Shown: positions 1 through 11,300 of the stretch, one piece after another
Numbering within the stretch: the first letter of the stretch is position 1
Layout: each line of letters begins with the position of its first letter
Notes under the pieces: generated by a model
Told to the model about the DNA's origin: nothing
The model's database searches: none
The model's input: the letters and a program-made list of their open reading frames with translations, nothing else
Position numbers and translations under genes: made by a program
Assembly: GCF_031143425.1 (NCBI RefSeq)
Contig: NC_090447.1
Span: 27,618,238 to 27,682,237, forward strand
From: Pleurodeles waltl
Lineage: Eukaryota; Chordata; Amphibia; Caudata; Salamandridae
DNA length: 64,000 bases
Reading direction: 5' to 3'

Positions 1-807
1 AGGCTTTGTCCCCGACTCCTGAGAGCACAAATGGTCTCACCTCATGGGGTCAGAAACTTGTCTGGTGGTGGCAGGCTGGCATAGACCAGTCAGCCACACA
101 CTAGAGTTGGGGAGAGTTTCAGGGGGCATCTTTAAGATGCCCTCTGTATCCATTTTACAATTAACCATTTGCATCAGTGTGGGTTTATTGAGCTGAGAAG
201 TTTGATATCAAACTTCCCAGTCTTTAGTGTAGCCATTATAGAGCTGTGGAGCGCATAATGACAAACTCCAAGCCTGTGTATTCAATGTGGCTACACTGCA
301 CTTACACTGTCCAAGAATGGACGTACAAACTGTAGGGGCATATTGCTCATGCAGCTGTGCCCTCACCTGTGGTATAGTGCGCACCCTGCCTTAGGGCTGT
401 AAGGCCTGCTAGGGGGTGACTTACCTATGCCACGGGCAGTGGTTGGTGGCCATGGCACCCAGGGAGGGATGCCATGTCAACTTTACCCTTTTCCCCCCAA
501 CAGCACACACAATCTGCAATGGCAGTGTGCATGTGTTTGGTAAGGAGCCCCTTAGGGTGACAACACATGCTGCAGCCTTTAGGGACCCTCCCTGGTCACT
601 TACCCCTTGGTACCACTGGTGCCTTTTACAAGGGACTTATCTGTGTGTCAGGGCTGTGCCAATTGTGGGAGCAATGGTACAGTTTAGGGAAAGAACACAG
701 GTGCTGGGGCCTGGTTAGCAGGATCCCAGCGCAGACTCAGTCACGTTAGCATCAGATATCAGGCAAAAAGGACAGGGTGAGCATGTCAAAAGGGGCCCTT
801 TCCTACA
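1..807 (+). mobile_element. Right-hand end of an LTR-like interspersed repeat (cut by window start)
   Basis: This stretch ends in CCTACA at 807, the same end as the repeat that closes at 19079. The two share wording such as a CTGG(T/C)TAGCAGGATCCCAG block (about 710-728 here, about 18990 there) followed by GGCAAAAA. Near 410-720 there are no stops over 100 codons, but nothing resembles a known protein. I recall this block as a very abundant newt repeat; that is memory, not a search. The left end lies outside the window. Confidence 0.6.
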
Positions 808-1499
808 GATCTATCAGAAAGCAACACAATGAGTACAACGGCGAGTCAGGCTGAAACAAGTGCTCATGTGGGTGGGCAGCGTCATTACAGCTGGTGAATG
901 AACACTATTCTCTAGAGAAGAGGCAGTTGCAGATGGTAAGACCAAGCCCACCACAGCTTTAAAGTCTGGGTTTAACAGGGCAGGGCCGTTCACCGCCCTT
1001 GTGCGGACACCACACACCGTGCGGGAGGGGGGCTTGAGGCTTGTAGGAAAGAAGATGCATCCATGCAGAACAACTAACACCCCAGAGGGTGTCCCGGCGC
1101 AGGTGCCGGGCAGGTGTCCCTCTCTGCACCCCTGAGTGTGCAGAAATACTGTCCGGCTTCCAGCCGCTGAAGCCAGGTGAGCTCCGATCCCTGCCGATCT
1201 CATGTGTGATCCTCGGCGTCTTCACTCAGGCCGAGCTACTCCTGGCAATGCTCGTCTTCTCTTCCTGGCACCACCAGTCTGCCCTGCGGGCACCACAGGG
1301 CTCATAACAGGTCACAGGTGCCACGACACGGACCACCACAGCTGCCGCCCGCGGCGCGTCCCCGAGGCGCTTTCTCTTTTTAGTCTGTCCCAGAGGGCAG
1401 GACGAGGACCAGGAATAGGGCAGAAGCCGCCAGTGTAACCTGGCCTGGGGAACCCCGGCTATTCCAGGCCTGGACCACACACAACTCTGCCGATGACCC
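808..1499. other. Unassigned sequence
   Basis: Moderately GC-rich DNA between the LTR-like end and the first minisatellite. Overlapping 70-130-codon open frames occur on both strands (for example 814-1203 minus), but none shows a recognisable domain or splice-site context. I see no gene here. Confidence 0.5.
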
Positions 1500-1524
1500 C
1501 TGCCCTGAACCGGAGACCCATGTG

Positions 1525-2905
1525 TCCCTCAGTAAAACCTACCGCCCTGTACTGTCCCAGGACTCTGGCAAAGCGCCTCAGCCCTAACCTACCGCCCTCT
1601 ACTGTCCCTGGAACCTGTACTGTCCCAGGACTCTGGCAAAGGGCCTCAGCCTTAACCTACCGCCCTCTACCTTCCCAGGAACGTGCACTGTCCCAGGACT
1701 CTGGCAAAGTGCCTCAGCCCCAACCTACCGCCCTCTACTGTCCCAAGAATCTAGCAAAGCGCCTCAGCCCTAACCTACCGCCCTGTACTGTCCCAAGACT
1801 CTGGCAAAGCACCTCAGCCCTAACCTACCGCCCTCTACTGTCCCTGGAGCCTGTACTGTCCCAGGACTCTGGCAAAGCGCCTCAGCCCTAACCTACCGCC
1901 CTCTACCTTCCCAGGAACCTGTCCTGTCCCAGGACTCTGGCAAAGCGCCTCAGCCCCAACCTACCGCCCTCTACTGTCCCAAGAATCTAGCAAAGCGCCT
2001 CAGCCCTAACCTACCGCCCTGTACTGTCCCAAGACTCTGGCAAAGCACCTCAGCCTTAACCTACCGCCCTCTACTGTCCCTGGAGCCTGCACTGTCCCAG
2101 GTCTCTGGCAAAGGGCCTCAGCCTTAACCTACCGCCCTCTACCTTCCCAGGAACCTGCACTGTCCCAGGACTCTGGCAAAGCGCCTCAGCCCCAACCTAC
2201 CGCCCTCTACTGTCCCAAGAATCTAGCAAAGCGCCTCAGCCCTAACCTACCGCCCTGTACTGTCCCAAGAATCTAGCAAAGCGCCTCAGCCCTAACCTAC
2301 CGCCCTGTACTGTCCCAAGACTCTGGCAAAGCACCTCAGCCCTAACTTACCGCCCTCTACTGTCCCTGGAGCCTGTACTGTCCCAGGACTCTGGCAAAGC
2401 GCCTCAGCCCTAACCTACCGCCCTCTACCTTCCCAGGAACCTGTCCTGTCCCAGGACTCTGGCAAAGCGCCTCAGCCCCAACCTACCGCCCTCTACTGTC
2501 CCAAGAATCTAGCAAAGCGCCTCAGCCCTAACCTACCGCCCTGTACTGTCCCTGGAACCTGTACTGTCCCAGGACTCTGGCAAAGGGCCTCAGCCTTAAC
2601 CTACCGCCCTCTACCGTCCCAGGAACCTGTACTGTCCCAGGACTCTGGCAAAGCGCCTCTGCCTCAACCTACCGCCCTCTACTGTCCCAGGACTCTGGCA
2701 AAGCGCCTCAGCATTAAAATACCGCCCTCTACTGTCCCCAGGAACCTGCACTATCCCAGGACTCTGGCAAAGCGCCTCAGCCCCAACCTATCGCCCTCAA
2801 CTATCCCAGGAACCTGCACTGTCCCAGGACTCTGGCAAAGCGCCTCAGCCCCAACCTACCGCCCTGTACTGTCCCAGGACTCTGTACTTTCCCAGCCGCC
2901 CTCCA
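1525..2905. repeat. 50/68-bp minisatellite with 236-bp higher-order repeat
   Basis: The basic unit is about 50 bp (CCTCAGCCCTAACCTACCGC, then CCCTGTACTGTCCCAAGACT, then CTGGCAAAGC). A longer 68-bp form carries an 18-bp insertion around CCTGGA(A/G)CCTGTACTG. Four units in fixed order (68-50-50-68) form a 236-bp higher-order repeat: the diagnostic variant TCCCAAGAATCTAGC starts at 1741, 1977 and 2213 (236 bp apart), again at 2263 (one extra 50-bp unit), then at 2499 (236 bp later). The right edge decays from about 2700. Confidence 0.95.
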
Positions 2906-3202
2906 CTGTCCCATGGTAGTGGCGCCCAGTCACTGGCTCTGTAAGAGGGAGCCATGAGAGAACGTGTCTGTGAGGTGGGGCACTATGAGGGGCAGGATGT
3001 CAGGGCGCGTGGCTGTGGAGTGAGATACCAACTATGACAGTAGCACGTGCCCAGTGACTGAGTCCCTGGTGATATAAGGGGGCGCCTTAGGGCAAAGAGT
3101 GAATGAACTATGCGTGTGATGTATGTGTTTGGTGAGGTACAACGAAGGAAACACGTGTGGTAGTGGTGGTAGTGGTCGGAGTGTTGTCTGTGGAGTGAGG
3201 CC

Positions 3203-3215
3203 CAGAGTGTGCGTG

Positions 3216-3251
<36 letters not shown>

Positions 3252-3343
3252 GTGTGAGTGTGTGTGTGTGTGTGGTGTGAGTGTGTGTGTGTGTGTGTGT
3301 GGTGTGAGTGTAGTCTGTGGAGTGAGGCTCAGAGTGCGCGCGC

Positions 3344-3402
<59 letters not shown>

Positions 3403-3600
3403 GGGGGGGGGGGGTGGGGTGGGGGGGGGGATGGGGAGTGTAGTCTGTCGAGTAAGGCCCAGAGTGTGCTTGTGTGTGGTGTGGGTGTTGTGTCGTGTGA
3501 GTATAGTCGGTGGAGTGAGGCCCAGAGTGTGTGTGTGTGTGTGGGGGAGGGAGGGGCAGGGGGGTGGTGTGTGGTGTGAGTGTTGTCTGTGGAGTGAGGC

Positions 3601-3631
<31 letters not shown>

Positions 3632-3720
3632 GTGGGGGGTGTAGTCTGTCGAGTGAGGCCCAGAGTGCGCTTGTGTGTGTGTGTGTGTGTGGTCTGAGTG
3701 TTGTGTGTGTTGCCCAGAGA
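3203..3720. repeat. (TG)n microsatellite clusters in a composite repeat
   Basis: Runs of (TG)n, the longest at about 3346-3400, are separated by copies of a block reading GT(A/T)GTCTGT(G/C)GAGT(G/A)AGGC followed by CAGAGTG. The block recurs about six times, so the locus is a composite satellite with dinucleotide expansions inside each unit. Poly-G tracts (3401-3430) adjoin the longest TG run. The long Cys/Val and His/Thr reading frames across this region are artefacts of the dinucleotide. Confidence 0.95.
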
Positions 3721-3724
3721 GTGC

Positions 3725-4140
3725 CCGTGTGTGAAGCGCCTGGCTGTGCCAGGAGAGGAGGCGGTACAGAGGGACCAGGCTCCGCTTCCTGCTGACAGCC
3801 AGGGCTGGCACCGGAGGCACAACCCCCCCCCCCCCCAAAGCCCGAGCCTGGCAGAGGCTGCAGCTCTGGAGTAACCACAGGTCAGGCACTGAGGCACCAC
3901 TGAGCGCCCCCCCAGAGCACGTGTGCCTAGTGCAGGGGGCTCCGGGGAAGTGGGGGGGCTCTGAGAGAGAAGGGGGAGCGGAGGCGGTGCCACCCCCCAC
4001 CGCAGGCCCTGCAGTGACTCACACATGCCTCAGGAATGCAGTCACTTCCAGGCCGGGGGCCAGCACCACCCTCCCCCCACTGGGGAATGTGAGCCTGGAG
4101 AAGCCCTGGGCTTGGTGCCAGGCCTGCCAGCATCCACACC
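3725..4140. other. GC-rich unassigned sequence
   Basis: GC-rich DNA between two tandem arrays, with a poly-C run at 3825-3835. I recognise no exon or element. Confidence 0.5.
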
Positions 4141-4144
4141 CCCT

Positions 4145-6240
4145 CCCACCCAGCTGCTGCCAGACCCTGGCAGCCCTCCTCACCTCCTTCCCTGCTGCTG
4201 TCAGATCCTAACCTAGCAGCCCCCCTTGCTGCTGTCAGACCCCACTAGCCCCCGCCTCCCCGCTGCTGTCAGATCCTAACCTAGCAGCCCTCTTCCACTC
4301 GGTCCCTGCTGCTGTCTGACCCTGCCAGCACCCCCTGCCTCCATGCTGCTGTCAGATCCTAACCTAGCAGCCCCCTGCTGCTGTCAGATCCTAACCTAGC
4401 AGCCCCCTGCTGCTGTCAGACCCTAACCTAGCAGCCCCCTGCTGCTGTCAGACCCTAACCTAGCAGCCCCCCCTGCTGCTGTCAGACCCTAACCTAGCAG
4501 CCCCCCCTGCTGCTGTCAGACCCTGCTAGCCCCCGCCTCCCTGCTGCTGTCAGATCCTAACCTAGCAGCCCTCTTCCACTCGGTCCCTGCTGCTGACAGA
4601 CCCTAAGCTAGCACCCCCCTGCTGCTGTCTGACCCTGCCAGCATCCCCTGCCTCCATGCTGCTGTCAGACCCTAACCTAGCAGCCCCCCCTGCTGCTGTT
4701 AGACCCTGCTAGCCCCGCCTCCCTGCTGTCAGACCCTAACCTAGCAGCCCTCCACACCTCCTTCCCTGCTGCTGACAGACCCTAAGCTAGCACCCCCCAC
4801 TGCTGTTGTCTGATCATGGCAGCACCCCCTGCCTCCCTGCTGCTGTCAGACCCCGCTAGCCCCGCCTCCCTGCTGCTGTCGGACCCTAACCTAGCAGCCC
4901 CCTGCTGCTGACAGACCCTAACCTAGCAGCCCCCTGCTGCTGTCAGACCCTAACCTAGCAGCCCCCTGCTGCTGTCAGACTCTGGGTGCACCCCCTGCCT
5001 CCCAGCTGCTGGCAGACCCTGGCAGCCCTCCCCACCTCCTTCCCTGCTGCTGTCAGATCCTAAGCTAGCAGCCCTCTTCCCCTCGGTCCCTGCTGCTGAC
5101 AGACCCTAACCTAGCAGCCCCCTGCTGCTGTCAGACCCTAACCTAGCAGCCCCCTGCTGCTGTCAGACCCTAACCTAGCAGCCCCCTGCTGCTGTCAGAA
5201 TCTGGGTGCACCCCCTGCCTCCCTGCTGCTGTCAGACCCCGCTAGCCCCCGCCTCCCTGCTGCTGTCGGACCCTAACCTAGCAGCCCCCTGCTGCTGACA
5301 GACCCTAACTTAGCAGCCCCCTGCTGCTGACAGACCCTAACCTAGCAGCCCCCTGCTGCTGACAGACCCTAACCTAGCAGCCCCCTGCTGCTGACAGACC
5401 CTAACCTAGCAGCCCCCTGCTGCTGTCAGACCCTAACCTAGCAGCCCCCTGCTGCTGTCAGACCCTAACCTAGCAGCCCCCCCTGCTGCTGTCAGACCCT
5501 AACCTAGCAGCCCCCCCTGCTGCTGTCAGACCCTAACCTAGCAGCCCCCCCTGCTGCTGTCAGACCCTAACCTAGCAGCCCCCCCTGCTGCTGTCAGACC
5601 CTAACCTAGCAGCCCCCCCTGCTGCTGTCAGACCCTAACCTAGCAGCCCCCCCTGCTGCTGTCAGACCCTAACCTAGCAGCCCCCCCTGCTGCTGTCAGA
5701 CCCTAACCTAGCAGCCCCCCTGCTGCTGTCAGACTCTGGGTGCACCCCCTGCCTCCCAGCTGCTGGCAGACCCTGGCAGCCCTCCCCACCTCCTTCCCTG
5801 CTGCTGTCAGATCCTAAGCTAGCAGCCCTCTTCCCCTCGGTCCCTGCTGCTGTCAGACCCTAACCTAGCAGCCCCCTGCTGCTGTCAGACCCTAACCTAG
5901 CATCCCCCCCTGCTGCTGTCAGACCCCACTAGCCCACCGCCTCCCCGCTGCTGTCGGACCCTAGCAGCCCTCCCCACCTCCTTCCCTACTGCTGCCAAAT
6001 CCTAACCTTGCAGCCCCGCTGCTGTCAGACCCCGCTAGCCCCCGCCTCCCTGCTGCTGTCAGACCCTAACCTAGCAGCCCACCCACCTCCCTCCTGTTGT
6101 CAGAGCCTGGCAGCCCCCATGCCTCCCTGCTGTTGCTGTCAGACCCTAGCAGCTGTGCATCCCTCCCTCCTGCTGTCGGGCCCTAACGTGGCAGCCCTCC
6201 ACACTTCCCTCCCTACTCCTGCTGCTGTCAGATCCTTGCA
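4145..6240. repeat. 32-35-bp minisatellite
   Basis: The unit is CTGCTGCTGTCAGACCCTAA followed by CCTAGCAGCCCC. The period is exactly 32 bp around 5341-5470 and rises to 34-35 bp where the C run lengthens (5470-5720). Variants include GACAGACC for GTCAGACC and interspersed GCCCCCGCCTCC/TCCCCACCTCCTTC segments. There are about 60 units in all. The centre (5280-5730) is the most homogeneous part and the edges are degenerate, as expected if the array expands from within. Confidence 0.95.
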
Positions 6241-6344
6241 GGGCCGCAGCGCTGGGCCCAGAGTGGCACAGCCATAGACTGAAGTGGGGGGGAGGGGGTA
6301 CTTTATCGCCACTTTATTTAATAGGTGGGTGCAAAAAAAAAAAA

Positions 6345-6767
6345 GTTACTTACCTTTGGTAATGCATTATCTGGTAGAGACAATATCTAGATGCAGATTT
6401 CTTACCTCAGAATTTCCCCAGGCATCAGACTGGATTCAGAAGATTTTTCACGAGCTGTACTCCTGCATGCCTCAGTTGACTTTCTTAGGTTCCGCGCAGT
6501 GGCATCATACACGCCGTAGTGGTGCTGCGGGCACCAATATAGGGGCCACCTCAGTGTGCTGGCATCCGTTGCTTTTCACAACTTTCCACACCAGAAGCAC
6601 GGAGGCATTAAGTGCACTGACTCTGGATGACCAAACAAGGGCCCTTATAGGGATCACTCTTAATTCTAGAAATTTGTCTGCAGAGCGTGGAGGAATGGGT
6701 AGGTAGGTAAGGAATCTGCTTCTAGATATTGTCACCACCAGAAAATGCGTTACCAAAGGTAAGTAAC
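6345..6767. mobile_element. 423-bp inverted-repeat unit abutting the DIRS element
   Basis: The unit opens with GTTACTTACCTTTGGTAA (6345) and closes with its inverse TTACCAAAGGTAAGTAAC (ending 6767). The inverted arms run about 62 bp each and extend to the TCTAGA(T/A)GCAGATT(T/C)CTTACC segment. The arms resemble the terminal repeats of the DIRS element that starts six bases later (shared AGAGACA..TCTAG.TGCAGATT..TTACCT). It could be a non-autonomous DIRS relative or part of a compound terminus. It has no coding capacity. Confidence 0.65.
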
Positions 6768-6863
6768 TTGTTCATCTGATAGAGACATCTAGCTGCAGAT
6801 TCATTACCTTAGAATAAATACCCAAGCAATACCATCCCCGGCGGTGGGTCGGGGGCAAACTTA

Positions 6864-7600
6864 CTAAGTTAAAAAGTTCTGCAGGACTGAATGGCTGAAA
6901 TGACAGTCTCTGTGGATCTTACTGTCCAGACAGTAGTGTTTGAGAAACGTGTGCAAAGATGCCCATGTTGCTGCATGGGTGATGTCCAGGACTGGGACTC
7001 CGTGTGGTAACGTAGTAGTCACAGCTTTTCCTCTGGCAGAATGAGCCCGTAAGCCCCTAGGAGGCTGCTTTTCAGCCAAAGCATAGCAGATCCTTATATA
7101 GAGAATGACCCAGCGTGAAATGGTTTGTTTCGGTATGGCCCAACCTTTCTTTGCCCAAACATACCCCACGAAGAGTTGGGCGTCCACCCAGAACTCTTGT
7201 GCAGTGAAGGTAGAACATCAATGTTCTTTTGGGTCCAGACTGTGATGTCGCTCCTCTTCTTTAGAGGGACGTGGTGGAGCATAAAAGGTGGGCAGGCTGA
7301 CTGACTGGCCCACACGGAATGGATTCACCACTTTCGGGACGAAAGAGGATCTAGTGCGAAACACCAGTCTGGGAAAATAGGCAGGAATGTAGGCTTGGAT
7401 GCCAAAGCCTGCACTCACTCATCCTCCTGGCAGATGTTATTGCCACTAGAAAGGCTCTCTTGATGGTGAGCAGCTGGAGGTGACAATTATGCAGAGGCTC
7501 GAGAGGGGCACACACTAGGAAGGTGACAGCCAGACTGAGATCCCATTGAGCCATAATGAAGGGCGAAGGGGAAAACATGAACGAGCCCATTAAGAAGTCG
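6864..7600 (-). pseudogene. DIRS tyrosine recombinase (C-terminal half best preserved)
   Basis: The last 107 codons (6864-7187, minus) contain QTISRWVILYI, RGLRAHSARGKAV, ATWASLHTFLKHYCLDS. These match the tyrosine-recombinase catalytic core: the HxxR motif appears as HSAR and the nucleophile as the Tyr in KHYC. Upstream pieces in other frames (7218-7418 with VFRTRSSFVPKVVNPF; 7351-7590 with KRAFLVAITSARRMSE) continue the same domain, so at least two frameshifts separate the parts. In a live element this enzyme would integrate the circular cDNA in place of a DDE integrase. The catalytic residues are intact here but the frame is not. Confidence 0.85.
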
Positions 7601-7966
7601 ATTTACAAGAGAAGAGTTTAAGAGAGAAGACTGGTCAGGCAGCCACAGGAAGGCGGACAGAGCAGAAAGCTAACCTTAGGAGCACCCACAGCAGAACCCT
7701 GCTGGGAAAGGATAAGAATGAAAAGAAGGATATCAGAAAGAGAATCAGAAGGAGGGTCAACAGACTTTTCTGTACATTAACTTTCACATTTTTGCCATCA
7801 GCAGGCTTACACAGTGTTGGTGGAGGTACCCCTGGCTGCCAGAATTACATTACAGACTGAGGGGGGAGATTGGAATCAAAGACTCAACTGTTGCCACTCA
7901 ATTTTCATCCAAGAAGGCGGAGAGGTTTGGGAGGAGAACCCTCTCCTGCTGCTACTGAAGATCCTC

Positions 7967-9435
7967 TCAAAGGGGCAGCCTGATCAGAGCACGGATGCTC
8001 ATGCTGATCTGCTCAGGATACCAGACTCTCTGTGACCAGTCCGGAGCCACAAGGATTACTTGTGCCTGGTCGTTCTTGGTCTTCTTGAGAACTCTGGACA
8101 GAAGTGGTATGGGTGGAAAGGTATGCAGGAGGTCTGAGCTCCACTTGAGATGAAAAGCGTCTGAGCGAGAGCCGCCTTGGCAACTCCAGTGCACAAAACT
8201 GCTGACATTGCGTGTTCCCTTTGGAGGCAAACAGATCTAACGAAGGCTCCCCCCACTGCTGAAAGATTTTGTGCCACCTCCGGATGCAGGCGCCACTCAT
8301 GATCCGCTAGGCAGCAATGACTGAGTTTGTCCGCAGTGGCATTCAGAAAACCTGCCTGGAGTTAAACCACCAGGGATATGCCCTGCTGTTTCAGCTGTGT
8401 CCAGAGACGCAGGGCCTCTTGACATAGGGTCCATGACCCCATCCCACCCTACTTGTTGCAGTACCAAATTGCGGCGTTGTTGTCCATGAACACCTGCAGT
8501 AGTCATCCCTTGATGAAAGGAAGGAAGAAGAAGTGATGCAACTGTCACCACTGTGAGATATGGTTGGGGAGAGGGGAAGGGTCTGCCTCTAACCCAATCG
8601 TGGTTCCTTAACCACCTTTGCATGTCCTTCGCAGTTCCCTCTGAAATCTGAACCACATTGGAGAAATTCCCCTGATGCAACATCCCCTGGAACTTCAGGT
8701 CCCACTGCAGAGCCCCCATATGCCATCTGACTTGAGTCACAAACAGGATACAGTAGGCCATGAGGCCCAGCAGCCTCTGAGCCATTTTCAGTGAAACTCA
8801 GGCTAGAGACTGAAACATCGATATGATAGCTCGAATATCCTGGACTCGCTACTCGAGATGAGAGGCCCGAAACTGCACTATGTCCAGAACAGCTCTGATG
8901 AAAGGGAGAAACTAAGAGGGCGTATGGTGTAACTTTGGCATGTCGATAGTGAACCCCAGTGTATGCAGGGGGTCTGCTGTAGTCTAGAGGTGGGAGATGG
9001 CAGTCCAGGGTAGGCCCACCTTCAACAGCCAGTCATCGAGATAAGGAAAGATTGCCATTCCTGATCTATGCAGATGAGCTGTGACCACCGCCACCCCTTG
9101 GTGAACACCCAAGGGGCGCTTGTAGGCCAAAGAGTAGCATGGTAAACTGGAAGTGCTTGTGGCCCACCGTAAGCCATAGGTAATGTCTGTGGGCAGGCAG
9201 GATGGGAATATGGAACTACGCATCCTGCAAGTCCAACGCTACCATCCAGTCTCCTTGGTATGAGGCAGCCAAGACCTGAGCCAATGTGAGCATCTTTAAT
9301 TTCTCTTTTTTAAGAATGAGATTGATGCTTTGAAGGTCCAGAATAGGCTAAAGACCCTTGTTCTTTTTGGGTATCAGAAAGTAGCAGGAATATCAACTAC
9401 TGCCTACTTCTGATATCGGAACCCTCTCTTTAGCT
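7967..9435 (-). pseudogene. DIRS reverse transcriptase and RNase H (broken)
   Basis: On the minus strand the RT finger/palm motifs can be followed: PILDLQSIN, then MVALDLQDA with FHIPI, then HKHFQFTMLLFGLQ, then FPYLDDWLL. The YLDD box lies at 9032-9043. The Tyr expected before FHIPI is replaced by a stop codon (TAG, plus-strand 9216-9218), and further frameshifts separate the boxes. Downstream, 8297-8785 shows the connection/RNase H portion (WHMGALQWDLK, then RWLRNHDW). 7967-8300 shows QQWGEPSLDLFASKGNTQC, then FPPIPLLSRVLKKTKNDQAQ in a neighbouring frame, and a VWYP motif. These are family signatures of DIRS polyproteins. No complete frame remains. Confidence 0.85.
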
Positions 9436-9438
9436 CCC

Positions 9439-11300
9439 TTAGCCAAAAGAGCCACAACTTCCTAACAGACCAAGATCAAATGATCTTCCATCAGCCGATC
9501 GTGTGATGAAGGAATAGGAGGAGGAGATGATTAGACAGGGAGGGAGTAGTCCCTTTGAATGGTCTGCAAGAACCATTTGTTCGCCTGTGGTGAAGATGAT
9601 GTTAGATTCTCCCACAAACTGGGCGCCCATGGTCTTGCAGGAGGAGGGCCTAGAGAAGCTGCAGCTGCGGGGGTTGGAGGTTGTGGTCAACCTCTGGCTA
9701 CCCGAGACGGGTTGCCGGAATGCACTGCACTCAGGTAAAGCTTGGGAAAGTTGTGGCAGATGGTGGCTGGCATAGGGATAGCGTGGTGGCATGCCCCTTC
9801 TGTAGCCACGAAAGGGGCAAAAGGACAACTGGGGTCACTGAGAGGCCCATGGACTTGGCCGTAGCCTGCGAGTCCTTAAAGAACTCCAGCGTCGGGTCTG
9901 CCTTCGCTCCAAAGAGAAGTGTCTAATCGAAGGGCATGTGCATAAGGTTTAGCTGGACATCCCCCGAAATACCAGATGTTCTGAGCCAGGCGTGAAGGCG
10001 AAGCACCACCACCTATGAAACAGCTCTACGCAGCGAGTCGGTCGTATCCAAACTACCCCTGATGGTGAACCTGGACACATCTCTCCTGTTCGTCACTGCA
10101 TGGGAGAGAATGGCCCGGGCCTCCGCCAGGACCTGTTGCAGCACTTGCACAACTGTGTCCCACAATGTGTGGGAGTAGTGGCCAAAAAGGCATGGGGTGT
10201 TCACAGACAGTGGCGCTAGGCTGCTGGAAGAAAACATTGTCTTTCTTTCTTTTGGATTCTCTGTCTGGCAGAGCGTCAGGGAACGTGCCATGTGAAGTGG
10301 AAGCTTGGACCACCAAGCTTTCCGGGGTGGGTGGGAAAAGCTGGGTCCCCAGGGGTGGGATGATGGCGGCAGGCAATTGTCCTGTTCTCAGGAGCCCCTG
10401 TGCTGGGCTTAGCCCAGTGGGACATCTCTAAGTGCTTCATTAAAGGGGAGCAGGGGTTCACATGAGGAAACTCAGGGCTGAAGAACTTCTGTCAAGATGT
10501 TAGTCTTGACTGCCACAAAGGATAGTTCGAGGTCAAATACCTCAGCTGCCCTCTTCACCACCATTGCAAGAGATGCTCCCTCCTCCACAGCTAGGGTAGG
10601 GTGAGAGAGCAAGCCAGAATCTGGAGAAACATCCAGTCCACTGGCTTCTTCCAGTTCCTCACACCAGTCCAATTAGGTCTCCACCTGGTATTCTAAAGGG
10701 TCCAGTGTACCCTCCAATTTGGCGCCAGAATCTGTGATCGGCGCCGTTCTAGGGTCATTTGGGATCAGAATGAGGCTGGCACTACTGGTGGGCGCAGACG
10801 ACACTGACAGCATCAGGGAAGGTTGCTGTGGCAAAACAAATGTCGGCAAAGATCTGAGATTGGATCAATGGGGGCCCATCAAAGCTGAAGCTGCCAAGCG
10901 AAACCTGATGGGGCCCCTTCCGACCCCACAGGGCACAAAGGTGCAAAAGAGGCTGGTCTGCTCAAACACGTCTCGATAAACTCTTACGTGAGTGGGGTTG
11001 CTTCAGCTCCCAGGAAAAGGTGGAGGCATGAAGTCGGTATGGGCAACAGCTCTTAGGAGCCGTGCTGGGAATGCCGATGTTTCGTACTCGTTGCATCGGC
11101 CGACTTGAACTTAGAATGGGACGAATAGGACTTGGGGCTCCTGGAGCAGACCTGCGACCTTCCCCTCGATTGGGACCGAGACCGGCATGGTTTTGCCTGC
11201 CGGACCGCTAGCAGCTTCAGGGACCACTCCCTCAAAGCCTCCAGCACCATGACCCAGCAGTCCGAATATGACTTGGAGCTGTTGTCTCACTCAAGACACC
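9439..11300 (-). pseudogene. DIRS gag-like region (broken)
   Basis: This is the 5' portion of the element on the minus strand, upstream of the RT. It survives only as separate open pieces: 11053-11250 (a Ser/Arg-rich patch including SRSQSRGRSQ), 10472-10672 (acidic start WCEELEEASG), 10013-10291 (with a segment reading LQQVLAEARAILSHAVTNRR) and 9439-9828. Position, basic/SR-rich character and lack of enzyme motifs fit the structural (gag) ORF of DIRS elements. Assignment is by position in the element; the protein itself has little diagnostic sequence. Confidence 0.55.

Noticed and set aside
3925..3955. Minus-strand GAGCCCCCTGCACTAGGC, superficially like the ILK ankyrin segment encoding SPLHW
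   Set aside because: The reading frame and flanking codons do not continue as ILK (no DDHGF before, no ACREG after), and the sequence is interrupted by poly-C.
2983..4026. 347-codon minus ORF rich in His/Thr
   Set aside because: Translation of (CA)n/(TG)n dinucleotide runs.
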